64,000 nt of DNA, from positions 62,001 to 126,000 of the forward strand of contig JAOAPC010000011.1 of assembly GCA_025462735.1 (NCBI GenBank), in the 5' to 3' direction. Of the stretch, positions 33,301 through 41,873 are shown piece after piece. The translations under genes and the position numbers were made by a program. Positions within the stretch are counted from its first letter, which is position 1, and every line of letters starts with the position of its first letter. The notes beneath the pieces are model-generated. The model searched no databases, was not told the origin of the DNA, and saw only the letters and a program-made list of their open reading frames with translations. This stretch comes from Acidobacteriaceae bacterium (GTDB lineage Bacteria > Acidobacteriota > Terriglobia > Terriglobales > Acidobacteriaceae).

Positions 33301-36234
33301 ATGTCCAGTAAACTTCGGAATTTCTTAGGGCGCCTCGCGCTGGCGCCTCTTCTCGTTTTTTTATTCCTCTCGGCGATTTATCTCTACGCGTACCCGCAAG
33401 CGAATGTTTTTTATGCCGGAGTCGTCCTGGCTCACGCGCTTACCGGAATTGTAGCGTCCGTTTATCTGGCGGTTTTTATTTTTCGTCTCTTACGTGGCGC
33501 TTCGATCACTGCCCGTCTGGGCTGGATATTGATTGCGGCTTCCGCAATACTCGGACTGGCACTCATTAAGCTGGGCACCGCCCGCTCAGAGTTGAACTGG
33601 TTGTACCTTCATATTCTTTTGGCCCTGGCTGGCTCAGGCATTCTGTTTGCGGATTGGGCGGGGCGCAAGGGCTGGCTCACACCTGGAAATGCGAAATCGG
33701 CGTTGCGATACGGGGTCTGTTTGCTCGCGTTCGCTGCACTCGGCGCCGGGGCTTGGTATTCACGGAACACGCGGTGGCAAAACTCGGCCCGGATTCAGAA
33801 TCCTACGAATCCTCCCGAAACAATGGATCAAGAGGGGGACGGACCGCAGGGCGACTTTTTTCCCAGCTCGGCACAGGTCTATGGCCACAAGAAAATTCCC
33901 AGCAAATTCTTCATGGAGTCCGACTCTTGCCAGCGCTGTCATGCAGATATTTACAAACAGTGGCAAAGTTCAGCGCACCATTTTTCTTCGTTTAATAATC
34001 AGTGGTATCGCAAGAGCATCGAGTACATGCAAGACCGCGTGGGTACGAAGCCTTCGAAATGGTGCGGCGGTTGCCACGATCCTGCGGTGCTTTACAGCGG
34101 GCTGATGGACACTCCCATTAAGCAGATCGTCCATCGTCCGGAGGCGCAGGCAGGGCTCGGCTGCATGATGTGCCACTCCATCGCAAAAGTAAAAAGCACA
34201 ATGGGCCAGGGTGATTTTTATCTGGAGTACCCCAAGCTTCACGAGCTTGCAGCGAGCAAAAATCCGGTCGTGCGCAGTTTGCACGATTTCATGGTGAAGT
34301 TGAATCCCGAGCCGCACCGCCGTGTCTTTCTGAAGCCGTTTATGCGCGCTCAAACTCCGGAATTCTGTGCCAGCTGTCACAAGGTGCATCTTGACGTTCC
34401 CGTAAATCACTATCGCTGGATTCGTGGCTTTAACGAATATGACAATTGGCAGGCTAGTGGAGTGTCTGGGCAGGGCGCGCGCTCGTTCTACTACCCGCCG
34501 CATTCGCAGCAGTGCGCCGATTGCCACATGCCGCTGTCGCAATCGAAGGACTTCGGCAACGTGAATGGGTTTGTGCACTCGCATCGTTTCCCGGGTGCGA
34601 ACACCGCAGTCCCTACCGCCAACGAAGATGCCGATCAGTTGGCGCTTACGGAAAAGTTCCTAAAGAGCGGCATTTTAAGCGTGGACATTTTTGCGGTGTC
34701 GCCTGAATCGGTGCAGGCCAAAGGGATTGCAACTCCGCAGGCCGATACCGCCACCACCTTTGCAGTCGGCGAAGAGGCGGAAACGAAGATCGCCTCAGCC
34801 ACCAGCGAGGCCACGCCGATCTCGGCGCCGCTTGATCGCGTGCAGCCAACACTGCGTCGCGGAGATACAGTGCGCGTGGATGTCGTGGTGCGTACCAAAA
34901 AGATTGGTCACTTCTTCCCCGGCGGTACGGTTGATGCCTACGACACCTGGCTCGAACTGAAGGCCACCGACGACAAAGGCCAGACCGTTTTCTGGAGCGG
35001 CATGGTCGAAGACAGCGGCAAGGGGCCGGTCGAGAAGGGTGCGCACTTCTATCGTTCCCTGCAGATCGATGGCCACGGTAATCCTGTTAACAAGCGCAAT
35101 GCATGGTCCACACGCTCGGTAGTTTATGTTCGCCTGATTCCTCCGGGCGCCGCCGACACCGTGCATTACCGGATGCACATTCCTGAAACTGGCGGGAGCA
35201 AGATTACTTTGCATGCCCGGCTCTGCTATCGCAAGTTCGCGTGGTGGAATACGCAATTTGCTTTTGCTGGAATTCCTGATCCCACGAAACCGGCTTCGGA
35301 GCTCGTTCCGGACTACGACGACAACAAATATGTATTCACCGGATCGCTGGAGGGAGTTTCCGCCAAAGCAGAGAAGATTCCTGATCTTCCGGTTGTAGCG
35401 CTTGCGGAAAACGAAGTCACTCTTAACATCGCACCACACAACGCGCTAGCTTTTCAGCCGAAAACCGATCTTCACGCTGAAGACTGGCAACGCTGGAACG
35501 ACTACGGTATCGGCCTCCTGCTACAAGGAGACCTCAAAGGTGCAGAAGCCGCGTTCCTGAAGGTCACCGAGATCGATCCCAAGAACCCTGACGGCTGGGT
35601 CAACATCGGCCGCGCCGCTGTGCAAGAGGGTGACATGGACCGCGCTCGCACCGTGCTTCAGAAGGCGATCGTGCTCAGCCCAACCCTTGCGCGCGCGCAT
35701 TACTTCTACGCTCGTGTTTTGCGCAGCGATGGCAACTACGAGGGCTCTGCCGGTGAGTTACAGAAAGTGCTGGCGCAATATCCGCGAGACCGGGTGGCCT
35801 TAAACGATCTTGGCCGAATCTTTTTCCTGCAACGCAAATATGCCGACGCTGTAAAGGTGCTGAATGCAGTTTTGGAAATCGATCCCGAAGACCTGCAGGC
35901 GCATTACAACCTCATGCTTTGCTACAGCGGCCTCGGCGATGCAAAACAGGCCCACGATCATCAAGTCCGCTATCTTCGATTCAAGGCTGACGAATCCGCG
36001 CAGACCATTACTGGACCTTATCGCCAGCTCCATCCCGAGGACAACAACGAGCGTCAGGCCATTCACGAGCACGTGTCGGTACCGCTACCAGCATTGGGCC
36101 TAGGCAAGCTTAGGGGGATGACGGACGGGGACGGCCATCGCTCCACGGATTATGTGGGGGCAGGCGCCCTCAGTCGTTCGGTCGAGCGAGGTTCGACATA
36201 TTCAACAGTCAGTACTTCAGGTGGTTCGAAATAA
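33301..36234 (+). CDS. Membrane-anchored pentahaem cytochrome c with C-terminal TPR domain
   Basis: A 977-residue protein. The first 155 residues carry about five membrane helices with His45 and His104 near the middle of helices 2 and 4. Five CxxCH haem motifs follow: CQRCH (210), CGGCH (255), CMMCH (288), CASCH (356) and CADCH (405), in a region resembling cytochrome c554-like multihaem proteins. Residues of about 520-700 form beta-rich segments (RRGDTVRVDVVVRTKKIGHF). TPR repeats cover about 735-900 (AEAAFLKVTEIDPKNPDGWV and relatives). The last 30 residues are encoded by a repeat-like sequence. Its stop overlaps the next start (TAATG). It would carry electrons in the periplasm; partner and acceptor are unknown. 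Confidence 0.85.
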   Translation: MSSKLRNFLGRLALAPLLVFLFLSAIYLYAYPQANVFYAGVVLAHALTGIVASVYLAVFIFRLLRGASITARLGWILIAASAILGLALIKLGTARSELNWLYLHILLALAGSGILFADWAGRKGWLTPGNAKSALRYGVCLLAFAALGAGAWYSRNTRWQNSARIQNPTNPPETMDQEGDGPQGDFFPSSAQVYGHKKIPSKFFMESDSCQRCHADIYKQWQSSAHHFSSFNNQWYRKSIEYMQDRVGTKPSKWCGGCHDPAVLYSGLMDTPIKQIVHRPEAQAGLGCMMCHSIAKVKSTMGQGDFYLEYPKLHELAASKNPVVRSLHDFMVKLNPEPHRRVFLKPFMRAQTPEFCASCHKVHLDVPVNHYRWIRGFNEYDNWQASGVSGQGARSFYYPPHSQQCADCHMPLSQSKDFGNVNGFVHSHRFPGANTAVPTANEDADQLALTEKFLKSGILSVDIFAVSPESVQAKGIATPQADTATTFAVGEEAETKIASATSEATPISAPLDRVQPTLRRGDTVRVDVVVRTKKIGHFFPGGTVDAYDTWLELKATDDKGQTVFWSGMVEDSGKGPVEKGAHFYRSLQIDGHGNPVNKRNAWSTRSVVYVRLIPPGAADTVHYRMHIPETGGSKITLHARLCYRKFAWWNTQFAFAGIPDPTKPASELVPDYDDNKYVFTGSLEGVSAKAEKIPDLPVVALAENEVTLNIAPHNALAFQPKTDLHAEDWQRWNDYGIGLLLQGDLKGAEAAFLKVTEIDPKNPDGWVNIGRAAVQEGDMDRARTVLQKAIVLSPTLARAHYFYARVLRSDGNYEGSAGELQKVLAQYPRDRVALNDLGRIFFLQRKYADAVKVLNAVLEIDPEDLQAHYNLMLCYSGLGDAKQAHDHQVRYLRFKADESAQTITGPYRQLHPEDNNERQAIHEHVSVPLPALGLGKLRGMTDGDGHRSTDYVGAGALSRSVERGSTYSTVSTSGGSK
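36105..36210. repeat. Repeat-like element at the 3' end of the cytochrome gene
   Basis: From about 36105 the sequence turns into GGGATG-ACGGACGGGGACGG and then ATGTGGGGGCAGGCGCCCT (36152-36170) followed by CAGTCGTTCGGTCGAGCGAG. It encodes the tail DYVGAGALSRSVERGS. The element at 40485 encodes the similar RVGAGALTRPAER. Confidence 0.55.
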
Positions 36235-37961
36235 TGCGACGTTTAGGCCCTCTAATCCTCATCATTTCTCTTTTCAGCTCACTGGGTGCGTCCGCCCAGC
36301 AAATCACCTTCCGCGACATCACCGCGCAGGCGGGAATCCGTTTCACGCACAACAATGGTGCCTTTGGCAAAAAATATTTGCCGGAGACCATGGGCCCGGG
36401 TTGCGCCTTCATTGATTACGACAATGACGGTTGGCCCGACATTCTGCTCGTCAATGGAGAAAGCTGGCCTGGGCATCCGGGTGCGCAGTCCACCCCGAAG
36501 GTCTATCACAATAATCACGACGGCACGTTCACTGACGTGACCGCGAAATCTGGACTAGCGATCCCGATGTTTGGACTGGGCGTTGCAGTCGGCGATTACG
36601 ATAACGATGGTTACGACGATTTGTTTATTACTGCGCTTGGTCAGAGCCATCTTTTTCACAACAATCGCAACGGCACGTTCACCGATGTGACCAAGTCCGC
36701 AGGCCTTTGGGGTCCGAACGAGTTTTCAACCAGCGCCGCGTGGGTGGATTACGACCGCGATGGCAAGCTCGATCTGGTGGTCGCGAACTATGTGCAGTGG
36801 TCGATTCAGGGAGACCTGTTCTGCACACTGGACGGCACGCACAAGTCGTACTGCACTCCCGAATCCTACAAGGGGTCATCTGCGCGGCTTTGGCATAATC
36901 TCGGCAACGGCAAGTTTGAAGATGCTACCGAGAAGGCGCATTTCTTCGATAACACTTCCAAAAGTCTTGGAGTCGCGATTCTTGATTACAACGGCGATGG
37001 CTGGCCGGATATTGTTCTCGCCAATGACACTCAGCCGAACAAGCTTTATCTCAACAAGCAGGACGGGACCTTTGAGGAAAAAGCCGTTCCTTCAGGAATC
37101 GCTTTTAGTGAGGATGGTATTGCACGCGCGGGTATGGGCGTCGACGCGGCGGACTATGACCGCTCTGGCCGTCCTAGCCTGATAATCAGCAACTTTGCCA
37201 ACCAGATGGTCTCGCTCTATCACAACGAAGGCAACGGGCTCTTCGTGGATGAAGCTCCCAGCTCCGAAGTCGGCCGCGCGACGCTGGTAACGCTCGGCTT
37301 TGGCTGCTTCTTCTTTGATTATGACAATGACGGCTGGCCTGACATTCTGGTTGCCGATGGTCATATCGAAGACCAAATCGAAAAAGTGCAGAAGCGCGTG
37401 AGCTACAACGAGCCTCCGCACGTGTTCCGTAACCTGGGCGCAGGCAAATTTGTTGAGGTAACAGAATCTTTAGGCAGCGGTTTTGCTTCGCCAAAAGTCG
37501 GGCGAGGCGCGGCTTACGCGGACATCGATAATGATGGCGCGCTCGATGTGCTGATGACCACAAATGGCGGCCGGGCGTATTTGTTTCACAATGAAGGCGT
37601 GACCAATCGCAGCCTTCGAATTAAGCCGGTTGGGGTGAAGTCGAATCGCGACGGAATCGGCGCCGTGATCACGGTCAGTTCCGGCGCCGATAAACAATGG
37701 AAGATGGTCCGCAGCGGCTCTAGCTATCTCTCGCAAAGCGAGCTGGTCGCGACTTTCGGCCTCGGGCAAAAGGTCAAAGCCGATTCGATTGAGATTCAGT
37801 GGCCCAGCGGACAGACTGACAAATTGACGAATGTGAACGCCGGGCAAACCGTAACTGTGCAGGAAGGGAAGGGAATCGTCTCAACGCGTGCCTACGGGGC
37901 TCCGGCGAAGAAGGGTGCTCCCTCGAAGGTCGCGAAGTTGTCGGCCGAATCCAAACCGTAA
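36234..37961 (+). CDS. Exported CRTAC1-type protein: FG-GAP/VCBS repeats plus ASPIC/UnbV domain
   Basis: A 575-residue protein whose start overlaps the cytochrome stop by one base (TAATG), so the two are translationally linked. A signal peptide (LGPLILIISLFSSLGASAQ) precedes ITFRDITAQAGIRFTHNNGA. Several Ca-binding FG-GAP/VCBS motifs follow: DYDNDGWPDILLVNG, GDYDNDGYDDLFIT, DYNGDGWPDIVLAND, DYDNDGWPDILVADG, DIDNDGALDVLMTTN. The end (NRDGIGAVITVSSGADKQW, SYLSQSELVATFGLG, IEIQWPSGQTDKLTNV) is an ASPIC/UnbV domain. This architecture suggests an extracellular beta-propeller that binds a partner or a surface. No enzymatic residues are evident. Confidence 0.88.
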   Translation: MRRLGPLILIISLFSSLGASAQQITFRDITAQAGIRFTHNNGAFGKKYLPETMGPGCAFIDYDNDGWPDILLVNGESWPGHPGAQSTPKVYHNNHDGTFTDVTAKSGLAIPMFGLGVAVGDYDNDGYDDLFITALGQSHLFHNNRNGTFTDVTKSAGLWGPNEFSTSAAWVDYDRDGKLDLVVANYVQWSIQGDLFCTLDGTHKSYCTPESYKGSSARLWHNLGNGKFEDATEKAHFFDNTSKSLGVAILDYNGDGWPDIVLANDTQPNKLYLNKQDGTFEEKAVPSGIAFSEDGIARAGMGVDAADYDRSGRPSLIISNFANQMVSLYHNEGNGLFVDEAPSSEVGRATLVTLGFGCFFFDYDNDGWPDILVADGHIEDQIEKVQKRVSYNEPPHVFRNLGAGKFVEVTESLGSGFASPKVGRGAAYADIDNDGALDVLMTTNGGRAYLFHNEGVTNRSLRIKPVGVKSNRDGIGAVITVSSGADKQWKMVRSGSSYLSQSELVATFGLGQKVKADSIEIQWPSGQTDKLTNVNAGQTVTVQEGKGIVSTRAYGAPAKKGAPSKVAKLSAESKP

Positions 37962-38024
37962 CCACAGAGGGCACAGAGTCTCACAGGAGCGACCTTCTCT
38001 AACACTGTGTCCTCTGTGGTTAAA
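37959..38024. repeat. CCTCTGTGGTTAA inverted repeat, copy 2
   Basis: AACCACAGAGGGCACAGAGT (37961-37980) faces CACTGTGTCCTCTGTGGTTA (38003-38022). The arms are inverse copies with few mismatches and fill the whole gap between the two co-directional CRTAC1-type genes. Confidence 0.75.
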
Positions 38025-38034
38025 TCTTTTAGCG

Positions 38035-41000
38035 ATGAAATCAAAACTGCTGCTGTGCACGAGTGGCCTGCTTGCGACTGCACTTATTTTGATCGCTGCC
38101 ACTCCCGAGAAGAAACTCGATCCTGCCGACGCCGCGCGTCTTAACAATCTCGGCTGCGCGTACATGAACCAGCAGCTTTTCGAGAAGGCGCTTAAATATT
38201 TCGAAGAGGCCGCTGCGGCTGATCCGAATCTGCGGGTTGCCAAAGTAAATCAAGGGATCGCGCTGCTCAGCCTGGCCCGTGTAGACGCTGCGAAAAAAGT
38301 TCTTGAAGAAGCCGCCAAAGAGGATGCCTCCGATCCTCAAAAAAAAGACCCGCACGTCTGGTACGCGCTTGGCATGTTGGAGAAAAACAGCAGCGATCCG
38401 CAAGCAGCAGTGGACGATTTTCGTCGCGTAATCGAGATCGATGATAGCGATCCCGATACCTGGTATTTCCTGGGCACGGTTTATTCACAGCTCAAACAGT
38501 TTCCCCAGGCGATTGACGCCTTCGATCACGCGCTCAAACTGAATCCGCTGCACGCCTCGGCGCAGTTCGGACTCTCTCGTGCCTACCAGCAATCCGGCGA
38601 CACGCCCCATGCGCGCGAGCACCTGGCGCGATTCCAGTACGTCACGCAAAATCACCTCGGGGCGGCGATGAGCCTGGCGTACGGCGAGCAAGGCAAGTAT
38701 TCGCTTTGCGAGGAGTCGCAGGCCGCTACCGTCAAAGTTCCGCCGCAGATTGCAGTGAAGTTTGTGGATGTGACGAGGGAGGCGGGGATAACGTCAAAAC
38801 CTTCAGTTCGACCAACCAAAGACGGTGCCTCGTTCGCTGGCCCAGGTGCGTGTTTTCTCGACTACGACAATGACGGAAATATCGATCTCTTTCTCCCCGA
38901 TGATGGAACTCAGGGTTCGATGTCGCTGTACCACAATTTGGGCAATGGCAAGTTTGAAGATGTGACCAAGAAGGCTGGTTTGGATAGCTATGGACCAGCG
39001 ATTTCCTGTACAGCGGGCGACTATGACAATGACGGTTTCGCCGACCTCACCGTCAATCTCGGCAATCGTATTTTGCTTCTCCACAATGAGAAGGACGGGA
39101 CTTTCAGAGATGTGACGGAACAAGCCGGCATCAATATCGAGAAGATCCTATCGCATGCCGATACGCTCAAGGGGAATCCAGAGGTCACAGGGTTGACATT
39201 CGTCGATTACGACCATGACGGCGATCTCGATCTCTACGTTACTCGATTGACCCCACAAAGTGGTCTTGAGGCCTGCTCCGACAAAAAAATCTCGCCACCA
39301 GGCAACAACATGATGTGGCGCAACAATGGAAACGGTACGTTTACGGATGTCACCGAAGCCACGGGCCTCAACGGCCTGAGCTCTAGTATGGCGGCGATTG
39401 GTAGCGACTTCAACAATGATCGAGCAGTGGACATTGTTTCGACCGGAGATGCATGTGGAGGTGTCGCCGCGGGTTTTTACGACCACAAATCCCCGGTTAT
39501 GTTTGAAAATCCGAGAGAAGGGAAGTTCCGTCAACTGTTGCCAATCGAGTCTGGTTCGACTTATGGCGTTGCGCCGCTCGACTTCAATCACGACGGATGG
39601 ATGGACCTCGCATTCACGGAATTTGGCATGCCCGGGATCACCCTTTGGCGCAATAACCAAGGTAAGGCCTTCGAGAAAGTTCGATTGCCAGAATACGATT
39701 GGCACCGTGCCTTCGGCGTCGTCGCTTTCGACTACGACAACGACGGTTGGGTCGATCTAGCTGTTGTTGGCGAGAGATCGCTACAGAAGTTGGAACCAGA
39801 GAAGTTCGAAATCCGCTTGTTCCGCAACTTAGGTCCCGACGGATGGAAAGATGTGACTGCCGACGTGGGCCTCGACAAGATTCAGCTCAAAGATCCGCGC
39901 GCCATCATCACCGGAGACTTCGACAACGATGGCGCCACCGACCTGCTCATCACCCAAAACCACGGCCCAGCTGTCCTGCTCAAGAACGAAGGCGGCAACA
40001 AAAACAACTGGTTGCGGCTCGCGCTCAAGGGACTGAACGACAACAAGAGTGCAATCGGAACCAAAGTCGAAGTTTTTTCGGACGGTATTCGCCAGAAATT
40101 TGAGATCTACGGCTCGAACGGATATCTCGGGCAGAACTCACCGTATCTCACGGTTGGCCTTGGACAGGCAAAGCAAGCAGACGTTGTGCGCATGTTGTGG
40201 CCAACAGGCGTGCTGCAAGATGAAGTTGAAGTCGCGGCGAATCAACGGAAAGACTTCTTAGAGATCGACCGGCGCGGCAGCTCCTGTCCAACGCTCTTTG
40301 TTTGGGACGGAAAACGGTACGAGCTTGTCTCGGACATTCTCGGCGCGGGAGTTGTCGGACATTGGGTGTCCCCGGGTGAGCGTAATATTCCGCGTCCGAC
40401 GGAGTGGGTGAAAATTGATCGAAGCGCAATCCGGGAAATTCAGAGTAAGCCCGCGGGCGTGGACGCCCGGGGCTACACGGACCGTGTAGGGGCGGGTGCC
40501 CTAACCCGCCCGGCGGAGCGAAGCTACGCGAAGTCTGTTCTGAGCTTCCGTCTGATGGAACCGATGGAAGAAGTCGTCTATCTCGACGCGGTGAAGCTGT
40601 TGGCGGTCGATCATCCTTCGAATGAGGAAGTTTATCCCAACGAATATTTCGCCAGCAATCCTCCGTACCCGGATTTCAAGGTGGTAACGAGCCGTGACGC
40701 GCGACCTCCGGGTGGCGCATGGGATGACAAAGGCAACGATCTTCTACCTGATCTGCTGGCCCACAAATACGTCGGCAACTTCGAGCTGCTCCCGTTTAAA
40801 GGTTTCACCAAGCCGCACAGCGTGATTCTCGATTTAGGCGAGCCATATCGCGGCGGCCCACTTCGGCTGCTGATGCACGGCGAGATCGAATACTTCACCG
40901 CCACTGGAATGTATGCGGCATCGCAAGCCGGAATTGAAGCTACGGCACCGTATGTGGAAGCTGAGGTCTCGGCCAATGATATGGCGGACAAGAATGTCCG

Positions 41001-41766
41001 ACCCACACGGGATTCTGGAGCAACGGGCGTCTCGCGCGTCCGGCCGGGCGGGGACGCCCGGCTCTCCGCAAGCCGAACCAAGTGGGTCCGCGTTTCTGAC
41101 GACATGGGCTTTCCCGCCGGTCTGCCGAAAACAATTACGGCCGATCTGAGCGGAAAACTTCCGAAGGGAACGACACGCATTCGCATCACCACGAATCTGC
41201 AAATTTATTGGGACAGCATTCTCATCGACCGCAGCGAGCAAAACGAAGATTTCAAGCTGATATCGATCCCACTCACGAAAGCAAATCTCGAATATCACGG
41301 CTATCCGCGCCAGATCGAAGACCAGCCGCCGGGGAATGTGAAATACGTGTATGAGCAGGTCAGCCGCACGGGGCCATATGCTCGGCAAGCAGGAGAATAC
41401 ACGCGCTATGGGGACGTTCTGCCACTGCTAAGCTCTTTCGACGACAAGCTGGTTGTCTTCGGTTCCGGCGAGGAAGTCGCGCTTGAATTCAATCCCGCAA
41501 AATTGCCTCCGCTGCCGAAAGGCTGGACGCGCGATTACTTCTTCATGGCCAACGGCTACGAAAAAGATATGGACTTCTATGCCGCCGAAGGTTCAACCGT
41601 CGACCCGCTGCCATTTCGTCGAATGGGAAAGTATCCATACGCCGGCAAGGCGTTCCCCGCCGATGACGAGCATCTGAAATACATGCTGGAATTCAACACG
41701 CGCTTCGTATCGGGCAATGAACCGGGAGGCTATTCGTATCGTTTCCGGAGCGCAGGGAAGAAATGA
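38035..41766 (+). CDS. Exported TPR plus FG-GAP/ASPIC-UnbV protein with in-frame palindromic insertions
   Basis: The start is ATG at 38035, where a signal peptide begins (MKSKLLLCTSGLLATALILI); the frame runs open upstream through the intergenic repeat, but those residues are not protein-like. The 1243 residues show TPRs (about 25-215: NNLGCAYMNQQLFEKALKYF, WYFLGTVYSQLKQFPQAIDA), FG-GAP/VCBS repeats (DYDNDGNIDLFLPDDG, DYDNDGFADLTVN, DYDHDGDLDLYVTR, DFDNDGATDLLIT), an ASPIC/UnbV domain near 680-750, and a large C-terminal beta-rich part with LMEPMEEVVYLDAVKLLAVD and TNLQIYWDSILIDR. Two stretches (residues 804-835 and 982-1018) are encoded by palindromic repeats and interrupt otherwise coherent strands. 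It is the last member of the co-directional receptor-cytochrome block. Confidence 0.87.
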   Translation: MKSKLLLCTSGLLATALILIAATPEKKLDPADAARLNNLGCAYMNQQLFEKALKYFEEAAAADPNLRVAKVNQGIALLSLARVDAAKKVLEEAAKEDASDPQKKDPHVWYALGMLEKNSSDPQAAVDDFRRVIEIDDSDPDTWYFLGTVYSQLKQFPQAIDAFDHALKLNPLHASAQFGLSRAYQQSGDTPHAREHLARFQYVTQNHLGAAMSLAYGEQGKYSLCEESQAATVKVPPQIAVKFVDVTREAGITSKPSVRPTKDGASFAGPGACFLDYDNDGNIDLFLPDDGTQGSMSLYHNLGNGKFEDVTKKAGLDSYGPAISCTAGDYDNDGFADLTVNLGNRILLLHNEKDGTFRDVTEQAGINIEKILSHADTLKGNPEVTGLTFVDYDHDGDLDLYVTRLTPQSGLEACSDKKISPPGNNMMWRNNGNGTFTDVTEATGLNGLSSSMAAIGSDFNNDRAVDIVSTGDACGGVAAGFYDHKSPVMFENPREGKFRQLLPIESGSTYGVAPLDFNHDGWMDLAFTEFGMPGITLWRNNQGKAFEKVRLPEYDWHRAFGVVAFDYDNDGWVDLAVVGERSLQKLEPEKFEIRLFRNLGPDGWKDVTADVGLDKIQLKDPRAIITGDFDNDGATDLLITQNHGPAVLLKNEGGNKNNWLRLALKGLNDNKSAIGTKVEVFSDGIRQKFEIYGSNGYLGQNSPYLTVGLGQAKQADVVRMLWPTGVLQDEVEVAANQRKDFLEIDRRGSSCPTLFVWDGKRYELVSDILGAGVVGHWVSPGERNIPRPTEWVKIDRSAIREIQSKPAGVDARGYTDRVGAGALTRPAERSYAKSVLSFRLMEPMEEVVYLDAVKLLAVDHPSNEEVYPNEYFASNPPYPDFKVVTSRDARPPGGAWDDKGNDLLPDLLAHKYVGNFELLPFKGFTKPHSVILDLGEPYRGGPLRLLMHGEIEYFTATGMYAASQAGIEATAPYVEAEVSANDMADKNVRPTRDSGATGVSRVRPGGDARLSASRTKWVRVSDDMGFPAGLPKTITADLSGKLPKGTTRIRITTNLQIYWDSILIDRSEQNEDFKLISIPLTKANLEYHGYPRQIEDQPPGNVKYVYEQVSRTGPYARQAGEYTRYGDVLPLLSSFDDKLVVFGSGEEVALEFNPAKLPPLPKGWTRDYFFMANGYEKDMDFYAAEGSTVDPLPFRRMGKYPYAGKAFPADDEHLKYMLEFNTRFVSGNEPGGYSYRFRSAGKK
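40450..40540. repeat. Triple palindrome inserted in frame in the TPR/ASPIC gene
   Basis: Three stems follow each other: CGGGCGT/ACGCCCG (40454-40469), CTACACGG/CCGTGTAG (40473-40489, one-base loop) and GGCGGGT/ACCCGCC (40491-40510). The encoded peptide is SKPAGVDARGYTDRVGAGAL and TRPAERSYAKS. The host strand resumes at VLSFRLMEPMEE. Confidence 0.7.
40981..41085. repeat. Double palindrome inserted in frame in the TPR/ASPIC gene
   Basis: CGGACA/TGTCCG (40985-41000) and GCCGGGCG/CGCCCGGC (41043-41062, loop GGGA) are perfect stems. They encode MADKNVRPTRDSGATGVS and RVRPGGDARLSAS, Arg/Gly/Asp-rich text unlike the surrounding beta-strand sequence. Confidence 0.65.
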
Positions 41767-41792
41767 ACCAGCCAAATCTAGTTTTTCTTGTT

Positions 41793-41820
41793 GGCTGATA
41801 GCTGATGGCTGACAGCTAAC
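41793..41820. repeat. Short GCTGATAGCTGAT-type repeat
   Basis: GGCTGATAGCTGATGGCTGA followed by CAGCTAAC is a small tandem/inverted repeat of the GCTGAT unit, in the gap before the APC permease. Its function is not evident; it is a common kind of intergenic low-complexity sequence. Confidence 0.4.
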
Positions 41821-41873
41821 TTAATCGTTTTAATCCTTGACTTTTTCAGCTCTGCCTCGTTCAATACGCGGAG

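Noticed and set aside
37888-38034. Upstream extension of the TPR/ASPIC gene
   Set aside because: The extra 49 residues are Arg/Pro-rich, overlap the preceding gene and the intergenic repeat, and would bury the signal peptide that starts at 38035.
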